From NCEH01 sp043195195 (GTDB taxonomy: Bacteria; Pseudomonadota; Alphaproteobacteria; Rhizobiales; Xanthobacteraceae), in assembly GCF_043195195.1 (NCBI RefSeq), contig NZ_JBAFWT010000019.1:1-64000 (forward strand): 64,000 nucleotides of DNA. Reading direction: 5' to 3'. Below, piece after piece: positions 42,742-51,831 of the stretch. Within the stretch, counting starts at the first letter, position 1. Each line of letters begins with the position of its first letter. Made by a program: the position numbers and the translations under genes. The notes under the pieces are model-generated. The model saw only the letters and a program-made list of their open reading frames with translations, had not been told where the DNA came from and searched no databases.

Positions 42742-43733
42742 GTCAGCCTTGCTCCATTGATTCCATCCGCAGCGCTTCCCTCACACAAGCATTGCTGAAA
42801 TCCCGGTTTGATCTACCAGAGGGAGATGTCTTGGAACTTACAGAAGCTCGATATCCCATCGGGGGAATACGCCTCGAAGCATGGTATCGACAAAGCTCGC
42901 GCTGCGAGACGCCCCCCGTTCGGAGTCCCTGGAAAATGGCAATCGACACACCGCCTGCCACGTCTGGATCGAGCGCCAAGCTCCCGTCGGGCATCTGGGC
43001 GCTCGGCTTCGTCAGCATGTTCATGGACATCTCGTCGGAGATGATCCACGCGCTGCTGCCGATCTATCTCGTGACCGTGCTCGGCACGTCAACGCTGACG
43101 GTCGGCTTCATCGAAGGCATCGCCGAAGCGACCGCCAACATCACCAAGATCTTCTCGGGCGCGCTGTCGGACTGGCTCGGCAAGCGCAAGTTGCTGACCG
43201 TCCTCGGCTATGGTCTCGCCGCCTTCACCAAGCCGATCTTTCCGCTGGCCGGCTCGGTCGGCTGGGTGGTCGCGGCGCGCTTCATCGATCGGATCGGCAA
43301 GGGCGTGCGCGATGCCCCTCGCGACGCGCTCGTCGCTGATCTGGCGTCGGCGGAACTGCGGGGCGCGAGCTTCGGCCTCAGGCAGGCGCTCGATACGGTC
43401 GGCGCCTTTGTCGGGCCGCTCGCCGCGATCATCCTGATGTGGCTCAGTTTCGACAATTTTCGCCTCGTGTTCTGGATCGCGGTCGTCCCGGCCTTCATCT
43501 CGCTCGCGGTGATGATATTCGCCGTCCGCGAGCCGGTCCGGCGTGAAACCGATGCCAAGCCGAGGCTGCGCCTCGCGGATACGAAACGCCTGTCCGGCCG
43601 TTTCTGGATCGTGGCCGGCGTCGCCACCCTCCTTACCCTTGCCCGGTTCTCCGAGGCATTTCTCATCCTGCGTTCCCAGAATGTCGGTCTGCCGATCGCG
43701 CTGGTGCCCGCCGTCATGGTGGTGATGAACATC

Positions 43734-43741
43734 GTCTATGC
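43734..43741. repeat. 8-bp target-site duplication, left copy (IS66)
   Basis: GTCTATGC here is repeated at 45125-45132 and lies directly outside the IS ends. The IS66 family makes 8-bp duplications. Confidence 0.92.
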
Positions 43742-45124
43742 GTAATTACCCACCCCCTATCGTTTTGAGGGGGCCCCGCGCGGTTTGGACCGGGGTCAGG
43801 CGAGGACATCGACGATCACGGCGAAGGGGTTGGCGCCCTTGAGCCTTGCGGTGTCGACGGTTGTGCGGACGTCGGCTTCCGCTTCAGCGGCCCACATGGC
43901 GCGATAGCCGTTGGTGACCTTTCGCTGGATCACGCAGGGACGGAGTTTGCGCTCCGAGGTGTTGTTGGTGGGGTCGACGTCGCCGGGAAAGTCGCAAAAG
44001 GTCAGAAGCTGGGCTCGGGCGCGTCCGATTTTGGCTTGCAGTTCCCGGGCGAGGTAGCATCCGGTCGGCGCGGCCAGAAGCGTTTCGAGCTGCCTTTCCA
44101 GGTCTCTCTTCTTCCTCGCCAGCGTCGAGGCGGCGAAATCGGCGATGGTTCGCGCGAGGTCGAACGCCTTGCCAAGCCAGAGCCTGAACCGGAAGGGCAG
44201 ATCATCGGAGCCGTGCTCGAACGCGAAAGCCGTGTCGCGCGCCAGATGCGCCAGACAGGTCTGATGCCGCTCGCCGTGCTTTTGCTGCGCCGAATAGCGA
44301 TCCGAAATCCAAACCGCCGGCTTATGGCCCCCCATCATCTCGTCCACGACGCGGGCGGCGCGGGAATAATCGGGCTGATGCACGACCGCGTCCTTGCAGT
44401 GGAAGACCCAGTGATACGAGTTCGTCCCCTCGATCCGGACGCCGGTCTCGTCGCTGGCGACGACCTGGGCGGCGCGAACGATCGCCTTCGCCTTCCCGGC
44501 CTCGATCTCGAACCGGGGATGGGAGCGGATGAACATGTTCATCAGCGCCCCCTCGCTGACGCTCAGCCCGAAGGCGTCGCGGAACAGGCCGCGCAGCCGT
44601 TCGTAAGACAGCGCCTGGAAGCCCTTGAGATAAATCGCCAGCGCGTGGATGCGCGGCCCGAACGGCGTCGTCGTCGCGACCGCAGGCGCCGGCGCTTTCG
44701 CCGCCACCCCGCAATGCGCGCAGCAGCAGGCGAAGCGCCGATGCCGAATGACATAGGGGTTCACTGGCGGCATCTCGATCTCGTCGTATTCGCCGATCAA
44801 CTCTCGCTCGGCGTCGGGCGAAAAAGAACCACCGCACCCCTCGCATACGATCGGCATGTGATCGCGGATTTCGTCGGGATCGTCCGCCAGCCGACGATTG
44901 TGCGGTTCATGTCCCGGCTTCGCCCCGCCCGGACGAGAGTTCTCGCGCTTCTCTTTCTTGTCCGTCGAAGGCGGCTTGGATGACGTGCGCGAATTCTTGT
45001 CCGGCCGCTGAAGCCGCAGCACCAACTCGATCAATTGCTCTTTGCTGAGCTGCTGCAAATCACTGCGGTCCATCACCCCATGGATTCAGAGATCGGCGAC
45101 CGTGGCAAGGGGGTGGGTAATTGC
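43742..45124 (-). mobile_element. IS66-family insertion sequence, 1383 bp
   Basis: The ends read GTAATTACCCACCCCCT and, on the complementary strand at the right, GCAATTACCCACCCCCT, one mismatch in 17 bases. It carries one transposase gene and lacks the tnpA and tnpB genes of long IS66 members. Flanks are an exact 8-bp duplication of an MFS gene sequence, so the insertion is recent. Confidence 0.92.
43796..45076 (-). CDS. tnp: IS66-family transposase
   Basis: The 426-residue transposase has an N-terminal leucine-rich helix (QLSKEQLIELVLRLQ), a zinc-binding region (CEGCGGSF, CCCAHCGVA) and the DDE catalytic core containing VVASDETGVRIEGTNS. The C-terminal IS66 block includes DPTNNTSERKLRP. It is full length and seems intact. 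Confidence 0.95.
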   Translation of the reverse strand: MMDRSDLQQLSKEQLIELVLRLQRPDKNSRTSSKPPSTDKKEKRENSRPGGAKPGHEPHNRRLADDPDEIRDHMPIVCEGCGGSFSPDAERELIGEYDEIEMPPVNPYVIRHRRFACCCAHCGVAAKAPAPAVATTTPFGPRIHALAIYLKGFQALSYERLRGLFRDAFGLSVSEGALMNMFIRSHPRFEIEAGKAKAIVRAAQVVASDETGVRIEGTNSYHWVFHCKDAVVHQPDYSRAARVVDEMMGGHKPAVWISDRYSAQQKHGERHQTCLAHLARDTAFAFEHGSDDLPFRFRLWLGKAFDLARTIADFAASTLARKKRDLERQLETLLAAPTGCYLARELQAKIGRARAQLLTFCDFPGDVDPTNNTSERKLRPCVIQRKVTNGYRAMWAAEAEADVRTTVDTARLKGANPFAVIVDVLA

Positions 45125-45132
45125 GTCTATGC
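45125..45132. repeat. 8-bp target-site duplication, right copy (IS66)
   Basis: GTCTATGC, identical to 43734-43741. Confidence 0.92.
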
Positions 45133-45572
45133 GATTGGCGCCTATCCGGCCGGCGCCCTCTCCGACAGGATCGGCCGTGGCGGCTTGCTCGCGGTCGGCA
45201 TCGTCTGCCTGATCGTCGCCGACCTCATCCTCGCGCTCGGCGCGACCATTCCACTCGTCATGATCGGTGTCGTGTTCTGGGGGCTTCACATGGCGCTCAC
45301 GCAGGGGCTTTTCGCGAGCCTCGGCCGACACCGCGCCCGAGGATCTGCGCGGGACGGCGTTCGGCGTGTTCAACTTCGCGGGGGGCATCGCCATGCTGAT
45401 CGCGAGCGTCATCGCCGGCGGCTTGTGGGACGCTTACGGTCCGGCCGCGACCTTTCTGGCCGGCGCGGGGTTTACAATGGTTGCGCTGCTCGCCCTCGTC
45501 CTGTCGCGACGCTGGATCGGCAAGCCGTCGCCGGACCCAAGCAAGGATTGATCTGCCCTCTCGCCCCGAGAC

Positions 45573-46136
45573 TCAAGCCGTCAACCATCCGCGCCAGAAT
45601 CGCTTCAGGATCTCCAGAACGACAACCAGACCTACGGCGATGCCGAACGCGACGGCGAGATCATCGGCGTGCAGAGGCCCGAAGCGAAAAAGATCGCGCG
45701 CCCACGCCAGGGCAATGCCCAGTAGGACGCCGGCCACGGCGCTTACCCGCCACAGCGCGTGATTGTCCCACCGCAGCGCCCCGCGCATCGAGCTGTCGAA
45801 GGAGCGGTTGACCAGCACCAGTCCCAGATTGGCCAGCACGAGCGACACGAAGGTGAGCGCACGCACATCCCCGGCCGGCATGCCGCGCTGTAGCGCCAGC
45901 AGATAGAGTACGGCAACGGCTACGAAGGCGAGAACGCCCTGCAGCAGACTCCAGAGCACGAGCCCCGACGAGAACAGACGGCTCGTCGCCGCGCGCGGCC
46001 GTCGGCTCATGATGTCCTTCTCCTCCTTCTCCGCCTCGAAGACCAACGAGCAAACGGGATCGATGATCATCTCGAGAAAGGCGATGTGGATCGGCGAGAA
46101 GATGATGGACAGGCCGGTCAGCAACGGCAAATGCAA
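45573..46136 (-). pseudogene. C-terminal remnant of a P-type cation ATPase
   Basis: The frame encodes about 187 residues that match the last transmembrane domain of calcium/magnesium-type P-type ATPases, including FSPIHIAFLEMIIDPVCSLV and an acidic segment FEAEKEEKDIM. The catalytic domains are missing: a stop codon lies just upstream of the frame and only 37 bases separate it from plsC. It is a deletion remnant. The residual frame might still be translated as a small membrane protein, but there is no support for that. Confidence 0.85.
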
Positions 46137-46173
46137 TTACATGCTGTCCGGTTCAACCGTGAATGAGCTTCCG

Positions 46174-46935
46174 TCAATATTCTTCGTAGGTGGCGGGAAC
46201 AGCCCCGGAGATATTCTCCGCTTGCTTGCCTTCGACGATGAGCATAGCTGTCGCGGCCTCAATGCGACGCTCAAGTTCCGTCATGAAATGCCGCCGATCA
46301 AGTCCAGGCTGGATTGGGGGGAGAAACTCAACGAGGATTGTGCCGGATCGTTTTAGGAAGGAGCGACGGCCCCAAAATAGACCGGAACTGAGTGCCACCG
46401 GCACGACCGGAAGACCAAGCTGCATGTAAAGCGCGGCGACCCCGGGATGATAGGCTTGGTGAGCTGCCACCGGCGTGCGCGTCCCCTCCGGGAAGATGGC
46501 GATCGAGCGACCGTCTGTTATCGCAGAGCGAGCCGCCGCGACCATCGGTCTTAACGCTTTCGCGCCTGCCTCGCGATCGATGATGATCGCCTCGCCCCGT
46601 TTCATATACCAGCCAAATACCGGTATCCTGGCCAAGCTCTGCTTCAGCACGATAGCCGGATTCTTAAGCAAGACCCACAGCGCAATGGTCTCCCAGGCGG
46701 AATGGTGCTTGAGCGCAACGATAACCGGGCCTTCGGGCAGGTTGTGTCTGCCGCGCACCTCGTAGGTCAGTCCGACGATTGACCGCAGCAGCAACAGGGA
46801 AACGGTCGCCCACAGTTCGGATACACGCGCAGCCGCGCGTTGCGAGATGAAAAGCGCTGGCAAGGCAAGGACAGAAAGAAGAGTTGTCCAAGAATAGAAC
46901 GCTAGGTCGAATAGGAGGGAGCGAACGAGGGTCAC
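46174..46935 (-). CDS. plsC: 1-acyl-sn-glycerol-3-phosphate acyltransferase (PlsC-like)
   Basis: The 253-residue membrane-bound acyltransferase has the motif KHHSAWET (His-x4-Glu form of block I) and FPEGTR (block III). It starts at ATG 46935, overlapping the stop of the upstream cfa gene. It should make phosphatidic acid. Pairing with a cyclopropane synthase suggests membrane-lipid remodelling under stress. Confidence 0.88.
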   Translation of the reverse strand: MTLVRSLLFDLAFYSWTTLLSVLALPALFISQRAAARVSELWATVSLLLLRSIVGLTYEVRGRHNLPEGPVIVALKHHSAWETIALWVLLKNPAIVLKQSLARIPVFGWYMKRGEAIIIDREAGAKALRPMVAAARSAITDGRSIAIFPEGTRTPVAAHQAYHPGVAALYMQLGLPVVPVALSSGLFWGRRSFLKRSGTILVEFLPPIQPGLDRRHFMTELERRIEAATAMLIVEGKQAENISGAVPATYEEY

Positions 46936-48332
46936 CGTGCAAGGCCTCCGTTATTCGCTGGACGGGAAACTGATTGAGGGGGCGCATCGACATCCGCCGC
47001 ATCAATCTTGTGCAGCTGCTCCCAGCTCTGGATGTAATCGCGGGTCAGCGGTGCGGCATTGACACGCTTGCTCACCTGAATCTGGAAATTGATCAGGCCG
47101 CCGTGGCGAAAGGCTGCTTCGCAACTGGCCAGGTAGAATTCCCACATCCGGCAGAACCGCTGGTCGTAGATTTCCGCGACGCGCCCACGGTTTGCGATGA
47201 ACCGTTGCCGCCACGCCTTCAGCGTTTCTGCATAATGTAGCCGCAATATCTCGATATCGGTCACGTACAATCCGGCCCGCTCGATGGCGGGCAGAATCTC
47301 CGACAGCGCCGGGACGTACCCACCCGGAAAGATGTACTTGTTGATCCAGGCGTTGGTCGCGCCGGGGCCGTCGGCGCGACCAATCGTATGGATCATTGCC
47401 ACCCCGTCGTCCGTGAGGAGATTCCTAACCTTCTTGAAGTATTCGCGGTAATGTCCCACCCCGACATGCTCAAACATGCCGACCGAGACGATGCGGTCAT
47501 ACCGGCCTTCTTCTTGGCGATAGTCCTTTAGCAAGAATCTCACCCGGTCCCCCAAGCCCGTCTCGGCAGCGCGTCGTTCGGAGTATGCGTGTTGCTCGGT
47601 CGACAGTGTCAGGCCTGTAACGTCAACGGCGGCAACCTGGGCAAGATAGAGACCGAGCCCACCCCATCCAGATCCGATGTCGAGGACCCGCTGCCCTGAG
47701 CTCAGTAGCAACTTAGCCGCCAGGTGCCGCTTCTTTTGTTCTTGTGCTCGCTCCAGTGTGTCGTCACTTGAGTTGTAGTACGCACAGGAATACTGACGGT
47801 CTGCGTCTAGAAATTGCTCGTAGAGCGCGTCCGACAGGTCGTAGTGGTGCGCGACGTTCGCACGTGCGACTGGGATGGGATTGTGTTGAACAAAGCGTCG
47901 GACGAGGCGACTCAGGGCTGCACGCGCGCGCCTTACCCCTTGGCCAGTGCTCCAGCCGATGTTTGAAAAGCAGAGATCAAGAAAGCCGTAGATATCCCCG
48001 TCGTCCACCAATAATGCGCCATCCATGTAGGCCTCGCCGAGGGCAAGATCTGGATTGAGGAGCAGTCGCGGAATCACAGCTGGATCCACGATACGAATCG
48101 TAATTGACGGTGTTCCGTTACCGATGTGATGGACGCCTCCGTTCGGCGCGATCACAGTCAATCTGCCGTCGTGGATGATCTGCCCAAGCAGCCTCCGAAA
48201 CAGGAGCATTGTCGCATTCGTGCTCATGTTTTTGAGCGACCGAATTGGGCTTGATCGACTCACTTCGATATCAATCGGTTGGGGCCTCTCAGAAACGGTG
48301 GAAGCAGACGAAGGATCGGATTGGATGCTCAT
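46932..48332 (-). CDS. cfa: Cyclopropane-fatty-acyl-phospholipid synthase (Cfa)
   Basis: The 466-residue SAM-dependent enzyme has the SAM site VLDIGSGWGGLGLYLA, YDRIVSVGMFEHVG and KYIFPGGYVP, with a C-terminal basic end. It converts unsaturated acyl chains in phospholipids to cyclopropanes, protecting membranes in stress. The ATG at 48332 is chosen; ATG 48227 (MSTNATMLLF) is an alternative. An FNR-type box lies 64 bases upstream. Confidence 0.92.
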   Translation of the reverse strand: MSIQSDPSSASTVSERPQPIDIEVSRSSPIRSLKNMSTNATMLLFRRLLGQIIHDGRLTVIAPNGGVHHIGNGTPSITIRIVDPAVIPRLLLNPDLALGEAYMDGALLVDDGDIYGFLDLCFSNIGWSTGQGVRRARAALSRLVRRFVQHNPIPVARANVAHHYDLSDALYEQFLDADRQYSCAYYNSSDDTLERAQEQKKRHLAAKLLLSSGQRVLDIGSGWGGLGLYLAQVAAVDVTGLTLSTEQHAYSERRAAETGLGDRVRFLLKDYRQEEGRYDRIVSVGMFEHVGVGHYREYFKKVRNLLTDDGVAMIHTIGRADGPGATNAWINKYIFPGGYVPALSEILPAIERAGLYVTDIEILRLHYAETLKAWRQRFIANRGRVAEIYDQRFCRMWEFYLASCEAAFRHGGLINFQIQVSKRVNAAPLTRDYIQSWEQLHKIDAADVDAPPQSVSRPANNGGLAR

Positions 48333-48396
48333 CCTTGGGCCCCACGCAGACGACGGCTGTTGAATGCCAAAGAACCCCGCGGAGCGGGCGCATTCT

Positions 48397-48410
48397 TTGA
48401 TTTGGGTTAA
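48397..48410 (+). promoter_or_regulatory. FNR/FixK-type box 6, between cfa and adh
   Basis: TTGATTTGGGTTAA lies 64 bases upstream of cfa (leftward) and 194 bases upstream of the alcohol dehydrogenase (rightward). It may control one or both. Confidence 0.55.
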
Positions 48411-48604
48411 ACATCGGTATTCGATGATGGCTTCAATCGATCGCCGATGAGAGCGGTCGCGACGACGGCTCGGGTGCACCGTGGCTTCCAGCAAAAGCGG
48501 AAGGCAACATCCACAACGCTCGACTGCTCTTTAACCTCGAGCAATGTTTCGCTTCGGTCGAGCCGAGAGACTATCGATACGTGATCGACACAAGGAGATC
48601 TTCA

Positions 48605-49678
48605 ATGGCATTGATGCGAGCAGCCGTTTTTGTCGAACCTGGCCGCATCGTCCTTGATGAAAAGCCGATTCCAGACATTGGTCCGCTTGACGCGCTCATC
48701 CGGATTACGACCACGACGATTTGTGGAACCGACGTGCATATTCTCAAAGGTGAGTATCCGGTGGCCAAAGGCCTGACCATCGGTCACGAGCCGGTCGGGG
48801 TGATCGAGAAGCTCGGCTCCGCCGTTTCCGGTTTCCACGAGGGGCAGCGCGTCATCGCCGGCGCAATCACACCGAGCGGTCATAGCAATGCTTGTCTTTG
48901 CGGCTATCACTCGCAGGACGGGGCAGGCACCAAGCACGGGTGGAAGCCGGCGGGCGGTTGGAAATTCGGCAACACGATCGATGGCTGTCAGGCCGAGTTC
49001 GTGTGCGTTCCTGATGCCATGGTCAATTTGAGTCCCGTACCCGAAGGCTTGACCGACGAACAGGTTCTGATGTGCCCGGACATCATGTCTACAGGCTTCG
49101 TCGGCGCGGAGAACGGAGACATTCGCATTGGCGATAGCGTCGTGGTTTTCGCTCAAGGGCCGATCGGCCTTTGTGCCACCGCCGGCGCCAAATTGAGAGG
49201 CGCCACGATGATCATCGCCGTCGATGCGATCGGCGAACGAATGGCCGTGTCGCGCATGCTCGGCGCGGACTTCATCATCGATTTCAAGAAAGCTGACCCT
49301 GTCGAGGAGATCATGAGGATCACGGACGGGCGCGGGGTTGATGTCGCGATCGAGGCCCTCGGGACGCAGGCAACCTTCGAGGCTGCGCTGCGCGTGCTGC
49401 GGCCGGGCGGCACGCTGTCGAGCCTTGGCGTCTACTCGACCGACCTTCGGATCCCGCTTGGGGCCTTCATTGCTGGGCTAGGAGATCACAAGATCGTCAC
49501 GGCGCTGTGTCCGGGTGGCAAGGAGCGGATGCGGCGGCTCATGGACGTGATCGCTTCCGGCAGGGTCGATCTGACGCCGCTGATCACCCACCGCTACAAG
49601 CTCGACGACATCGAGAATGCCTATGACCTCTTCTCCCATCAGCGTGAGGGGGTGTTGAAGGTTGCCATTACTCCGTAG
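48605..49678 (+). CDS. adh: Zinc-dependent alcohol dehydrogenase (TbADH/isopropanol type)
   Basis: The 357-residue enzyme has catalytic zinc ligands Cys40 and His61-Glu62 (TICGTDVH, GHEP), and MCPDIMSTGFVGAENGD matches the third ligand Asp of Thermoanaerobacter and Clostridium secondary ADHs. GPIGLCATAGAKLRGA binds the nucleotide, and the following AVDAIGER places an Asp where NAD is preferred over NADP. The structural zinc Cys set is reduced. Strong AAGGAG start. It likely oxidises or forms small alcohols under low oxygen. Confidence 0.9.
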   Translation: MALMRAAVFVEPGRIVLDEKPIPDIGPLDALIRITTTTICGTDVHILKGEYPVAKGLTIGHEPVGVIEKLGSAVSGFHEGQRVIAGAITPSGHSNACLCGYHSQDGAGTKHGWKPAGGWKFGNTIDGCQAEFVCVPDAMVNLSPVPEGLTDEQVLMCPDIMSTGFVGAENGDIRIGDSVVVFAQGPIGLCATAGAKLRGATMIIAVDAIGERMAVSRMLGADFIIDFKKADPVEEIMRITDGRGVDVAIEALGTQATFEAALRVLRPGGTLSSLGVYSTDLRIPLGAFIAGLGDHKIVTALCPGGKERMRRLMDVIASGRVDLTPLITHRYKLDDIENAYDLFSHQREGVLKVAITP

Positions 49679-49746
49679 CGCCTGTGACCTGAGACCCTGA
49701 TCTTCCTCCAGATTTAGGTAGAGTCTGTCACTCATGGAGACGGACG

Positions 49747-50013
49747 ATGCGCCCCTCACGGTTCACGGAAGAGCAGATCATCGGGATGCTGAAGGAGCAG
49801 GAGGCCGGGGCGGCGACGGCGGATGTCTGCCGCAAGCACGGCATCTCCTCGGCGACCTTCTACAAGTTCAAGGCGAAGTATGGCGGGATGGACGTGTCGG
49901 ACGCGCGCCGGCTGAAGACCCTCGAGGACGAGAACGCCCGCCTCAAGAAGCTGTTGGCCGAGCAGATGCTCGACAATGCGATCCTGAAGGATGCCGCCGC
50001 AAAAAAATGGTGA
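49747..50013 (+). CDS. IS3-family orfA transposase regulatory subunit
   Basis: The 88-residue protein has a helix-turn-helix (EEQIIGMLKEQEAG, then CRKHGISSATFYKFKAKYG) and a leucine-zipper end. It stops at 50013, just after the A7 run at 50001-50007. Confidence 0.95.
   Translation: MRPSRFTEEQIIGMLKEQEAGAATADVCRKHGISSATFYKFKAKYGGMDVSDARRLKTLEDENARLKKLLAEQMLDNAILKDAAAKKW
50001..50007 (+). other. A7 slippery site for -1 frameshifting
   Basis: AAAAAAA in the last codons of orfA allows a -1 shift into the orfB frame, producing an OrfAB fusion typical of IS3. Confidence 0.8.
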
Positions 50014-50846
50014 CGCCCGATGCGAAGCGGAAGGCGGTGGCTCATGCCTGCGCGGTGCATGCGGTGAGCCAGCGTCGGGCGTGCCTGGCCTTGAAGATCG
50101 ACCGCTCGACGGTGCGCTACACGAGCACCCGTCCCGACGACGTCCTGTTGCGCGAGGCGATGAAGGCCGTGGCGGGAGAGCGTCGGCGGTTTGGCTACCG
50201 CAGGATCCACGTCATGCTGGACCGCCAGGGCATCGTGATGAACCAGAAGAAGCTGCGGCGTCTCTATCGCGAGGAGAAGCTGCAGGTGCGCCGGCGCTGC
50301 GGCCGCAAACGGGCACTGGGCACGCGCAGGCCCATGCTCGTGCCGGATCGCGCCAACGCGCGCTGGAGCCTCGATTTTCTCTCCGACACGATCAGCGACG
50401 GTCGCCGCTTCAGGGTGCTCGCCATCGTCGACGACTACACACGCGAGTGCCTGGCGCTCGTCGCCGATACCTCGCTCTCGGGCTTGCGCGTGGCTCGCGA
50501 GCTGGATGATGTCATTCGCCTGCGCGGCCGGCCAGGGACGATCGTTTCGGATAACGGCACCGAGTTCACCTCAATGGCGATCTTGCGCTGGTGCCAGGAG
50601 ACGGGCGTCGCGTGGCACTACATCGCCCCCGGCAAACCGACGCAGAACGCTTTCGTCGAGAGCTTCAACGGACGTTTCCGGGACGAGTGTCTCAACGACA
50701 CGCTGTTCTCGACGCTTGCCGAGGCCCGCAGCGCCATCACCTCATGGAAGGAGGATTACAACCGCCACCGACCACACTCGGCCCTCGGCAACATGACGCC
50801 CGCCGAGTTCGCCTTCAAATCCACGCTGGAAAAACAGGCCGCCTGA
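50007..50846 (+). CDS. tnp: IS3-family orfB, DDE transposase domain
   Basis: The 279-residue region has the rve/DDE core: the first Asp in WSLDFLSDTI, the second in VSDNGTEFTS and the Glu in NAFVESFNGRFRDECLN. It is intact and is mainly expected as part of the frameshift product. The ATG at 50007 gives a possible separate start. Confidence 0.93.
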   Translation: MVTPDAKRKAVAHACAVHAVSQRRACLALKIDRSTVRYTSTRPDDVLLREAMKAVAGERRRFGYRRIHVMLDRQGIVMNQKKLRRLYREEKLQVRRRCGRKRALGTRRPMLVPDRANARWSLDFLSDTISDGRRFRVLAIVDDYTRECLALVADTSLSGLRVARELDDVIRLRGRPGTIVSDNGTEFTSMAILRWCQETGVAWHYIAPGKPTQNAFVESFNGRFRDECLNDTLFSTLAEARSAITSWKEDYNRHRPHSALGNMTPAEFAFKSTLEKQAA

Positions 50847-50945
50847 GGCCAGAAATGAAACCCAGGACTCTCCCTCAGGCCGGAGGAGAAAAGGGTCTCA
50901 GGTCACCTGGAGCGCCACTCGCTGCCGATACACTGCTGCGACGAA

Positions 50946-51176
50946 CTACAGGTCCTTAACCAGACGCTTTTCTAAAACATTCGGAAGCCTCAAGATGTCT
51001 CGGGAGGAAAGCAGTTCTTCACCCTTCGATTCCCGGGGTGACACAACACCATCTTCGCCCTGATATCGGTGGTCACCCTTACCGTTCGAAGAGTTGTGGA
51101 GCCCAGCTTCAATTTTCGCGGAGAATTTCCGGTTCCGCTTGATCTCAACCACGAAGGGCCGAACCGACTGTTTCAT
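50946..51176 (-). CDS. Hypothetical basic protein downstream of an FNR-type box
   Basis: The 76-residue protein starts at ATG 51176 with MKQSVRPFVVEIKRNRKF, a short basic segment, followed by Asp/Ser/Gly-rich sequence. I recognise no domain. An FNR-type box is 58 bases upstream, which supports expression. The nearby IS3 element ends 36 bases beyond its stop. Confidence 0.55.
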   Translation of the reverse strand: MKQSVRPFVVEIKRNRKFSAKIEAGLHNSSNGKGDHRYQGEDGVVSPRESKGEELLSSRDILRLPNVLEKRLVKDL

Positions 51177-51234
51177 CCGTCCTCTCCAATCTCTCGGCAG
51201 GGCTTGCATGCTACGACACCGATGTGACTGGCAT

Positions 51235-51248
51235 TTGATCTCAGTCAA
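51235..51248. promoter_or_regulatory. FNR/FixK-type box 7 (TTGA-N6-TCAA)
   Basis: TTGATCTCAGTCAA matches the TTGA-N6-TCAA FixK/FNR consensus. It lies 58 bases upstream of the leftward gene at 51176 and about 585 bases from the next gene to the right. Confidence 0.65.
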
Positions 51249-51396
51249 TTCCGTCGCAGCGGCACACGCACCTCAACCAATACATCGTTACTCGAAGGAC
51301 CGGACTGCCTGGCAAACGCCGGAGTGCCGAACTCGACTTCCCGCCAAGCGGCATTCGGCCCCCCCCAAGGGCCTTTTGAGCGACAGGGGTCGCGCG

Positions 51397-51621
51397 TCAG
51401 CGCGATCCCGACCTATCCCGCGGCCATTCCCGCAACGCAACAATCCAGAGACCCACCAAGTTGGCCAGAGGCACGAGCGCAACGATCGACCAAAGTGGCG
51501 AGAATCCAATTCGAGCGAGAATGCGCCCGACGGGGTAAAGCAGCACCGTGACAAACAAGACGAAAGCGATCCAGTGCCAAGCCGACCAATAGCCAATCAT
51601 CATATAGGGTTGGTCCATCAT
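51397..51621 (-). CDS. Small two-helix membrane protein
   Basis: The 74-residue protein starts at ATG 51621 behind AAGGAC. It has two hydrophobic segments, WIAFVLFVTVLLYPVGRIL and WSIVALVPLANLVGLWIVAL, with an RIGFSP loop between them. I do not know a function; the pattern is that of widespread small membrane proteins. Confidence 0.68.
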   Translation of the reverse strand: MMDQPYMMIGYWSAWHWIAFVLFVTVLLYPVGRILARIGFSPLWSIVALVPLANLVGLWIVALREWPRDRSGSR

Positions 51622-51831
51622 TAGAATGTCCTTAGGACTTTTGCTGCGTGAATTCACAACCTGAGATACAAGAATCTGCGAAGAGGCGAGCCCTCCGTCC
51701 AGGCTCGTCGCGGTAACACGAAAAGCCAGATACTTCTCGCGTCAACACCACCAATTGACATGTCTCAGCAGCCATGCCGACCTAACGTGCGACGATTTCA
51801 TCGTAAGATGGCAAGTTCTATGCTGGAATAA

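Larger units (their letters stand above)
42936..45551 (+). pseudogene. MFS transporter gene, interrupted by IS66 and frameshifted
   Basis: The 5' part (42936-43741) encodes MFS helices starting at MAIDTPPATSG, with SSEMIHALLPIYLVTVLG. The frame is cut after NIVYA. After the IS element the frame resumes at 45133 with IGAYPAGALSDRIGRGG. Removing the element and one target copy restores a perfect reading frame across the junction. A second lesion is near 45320: the frame shifts between GLFASL and ADTAPEDLRGTAFG, needing one extra or two missing bases. The gene is therefore inactive. Confidence 0.88.
49685..50905 (+). mobile_element. IS3-family (IS407-like group) insertion sequence, 1221 bp
   Basis: The ends share TGACCTGAGACCCT as inverted repeats, followed by weaker pairing. 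CCTG at 49681-49684 and 50906-50909 is a 4-bp target duplication, the usual size for this group. It encodes orfA and orfB with a slippery A7. It lies just after the ADH stop and interrupts no known gene. Confidence 0.92.
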
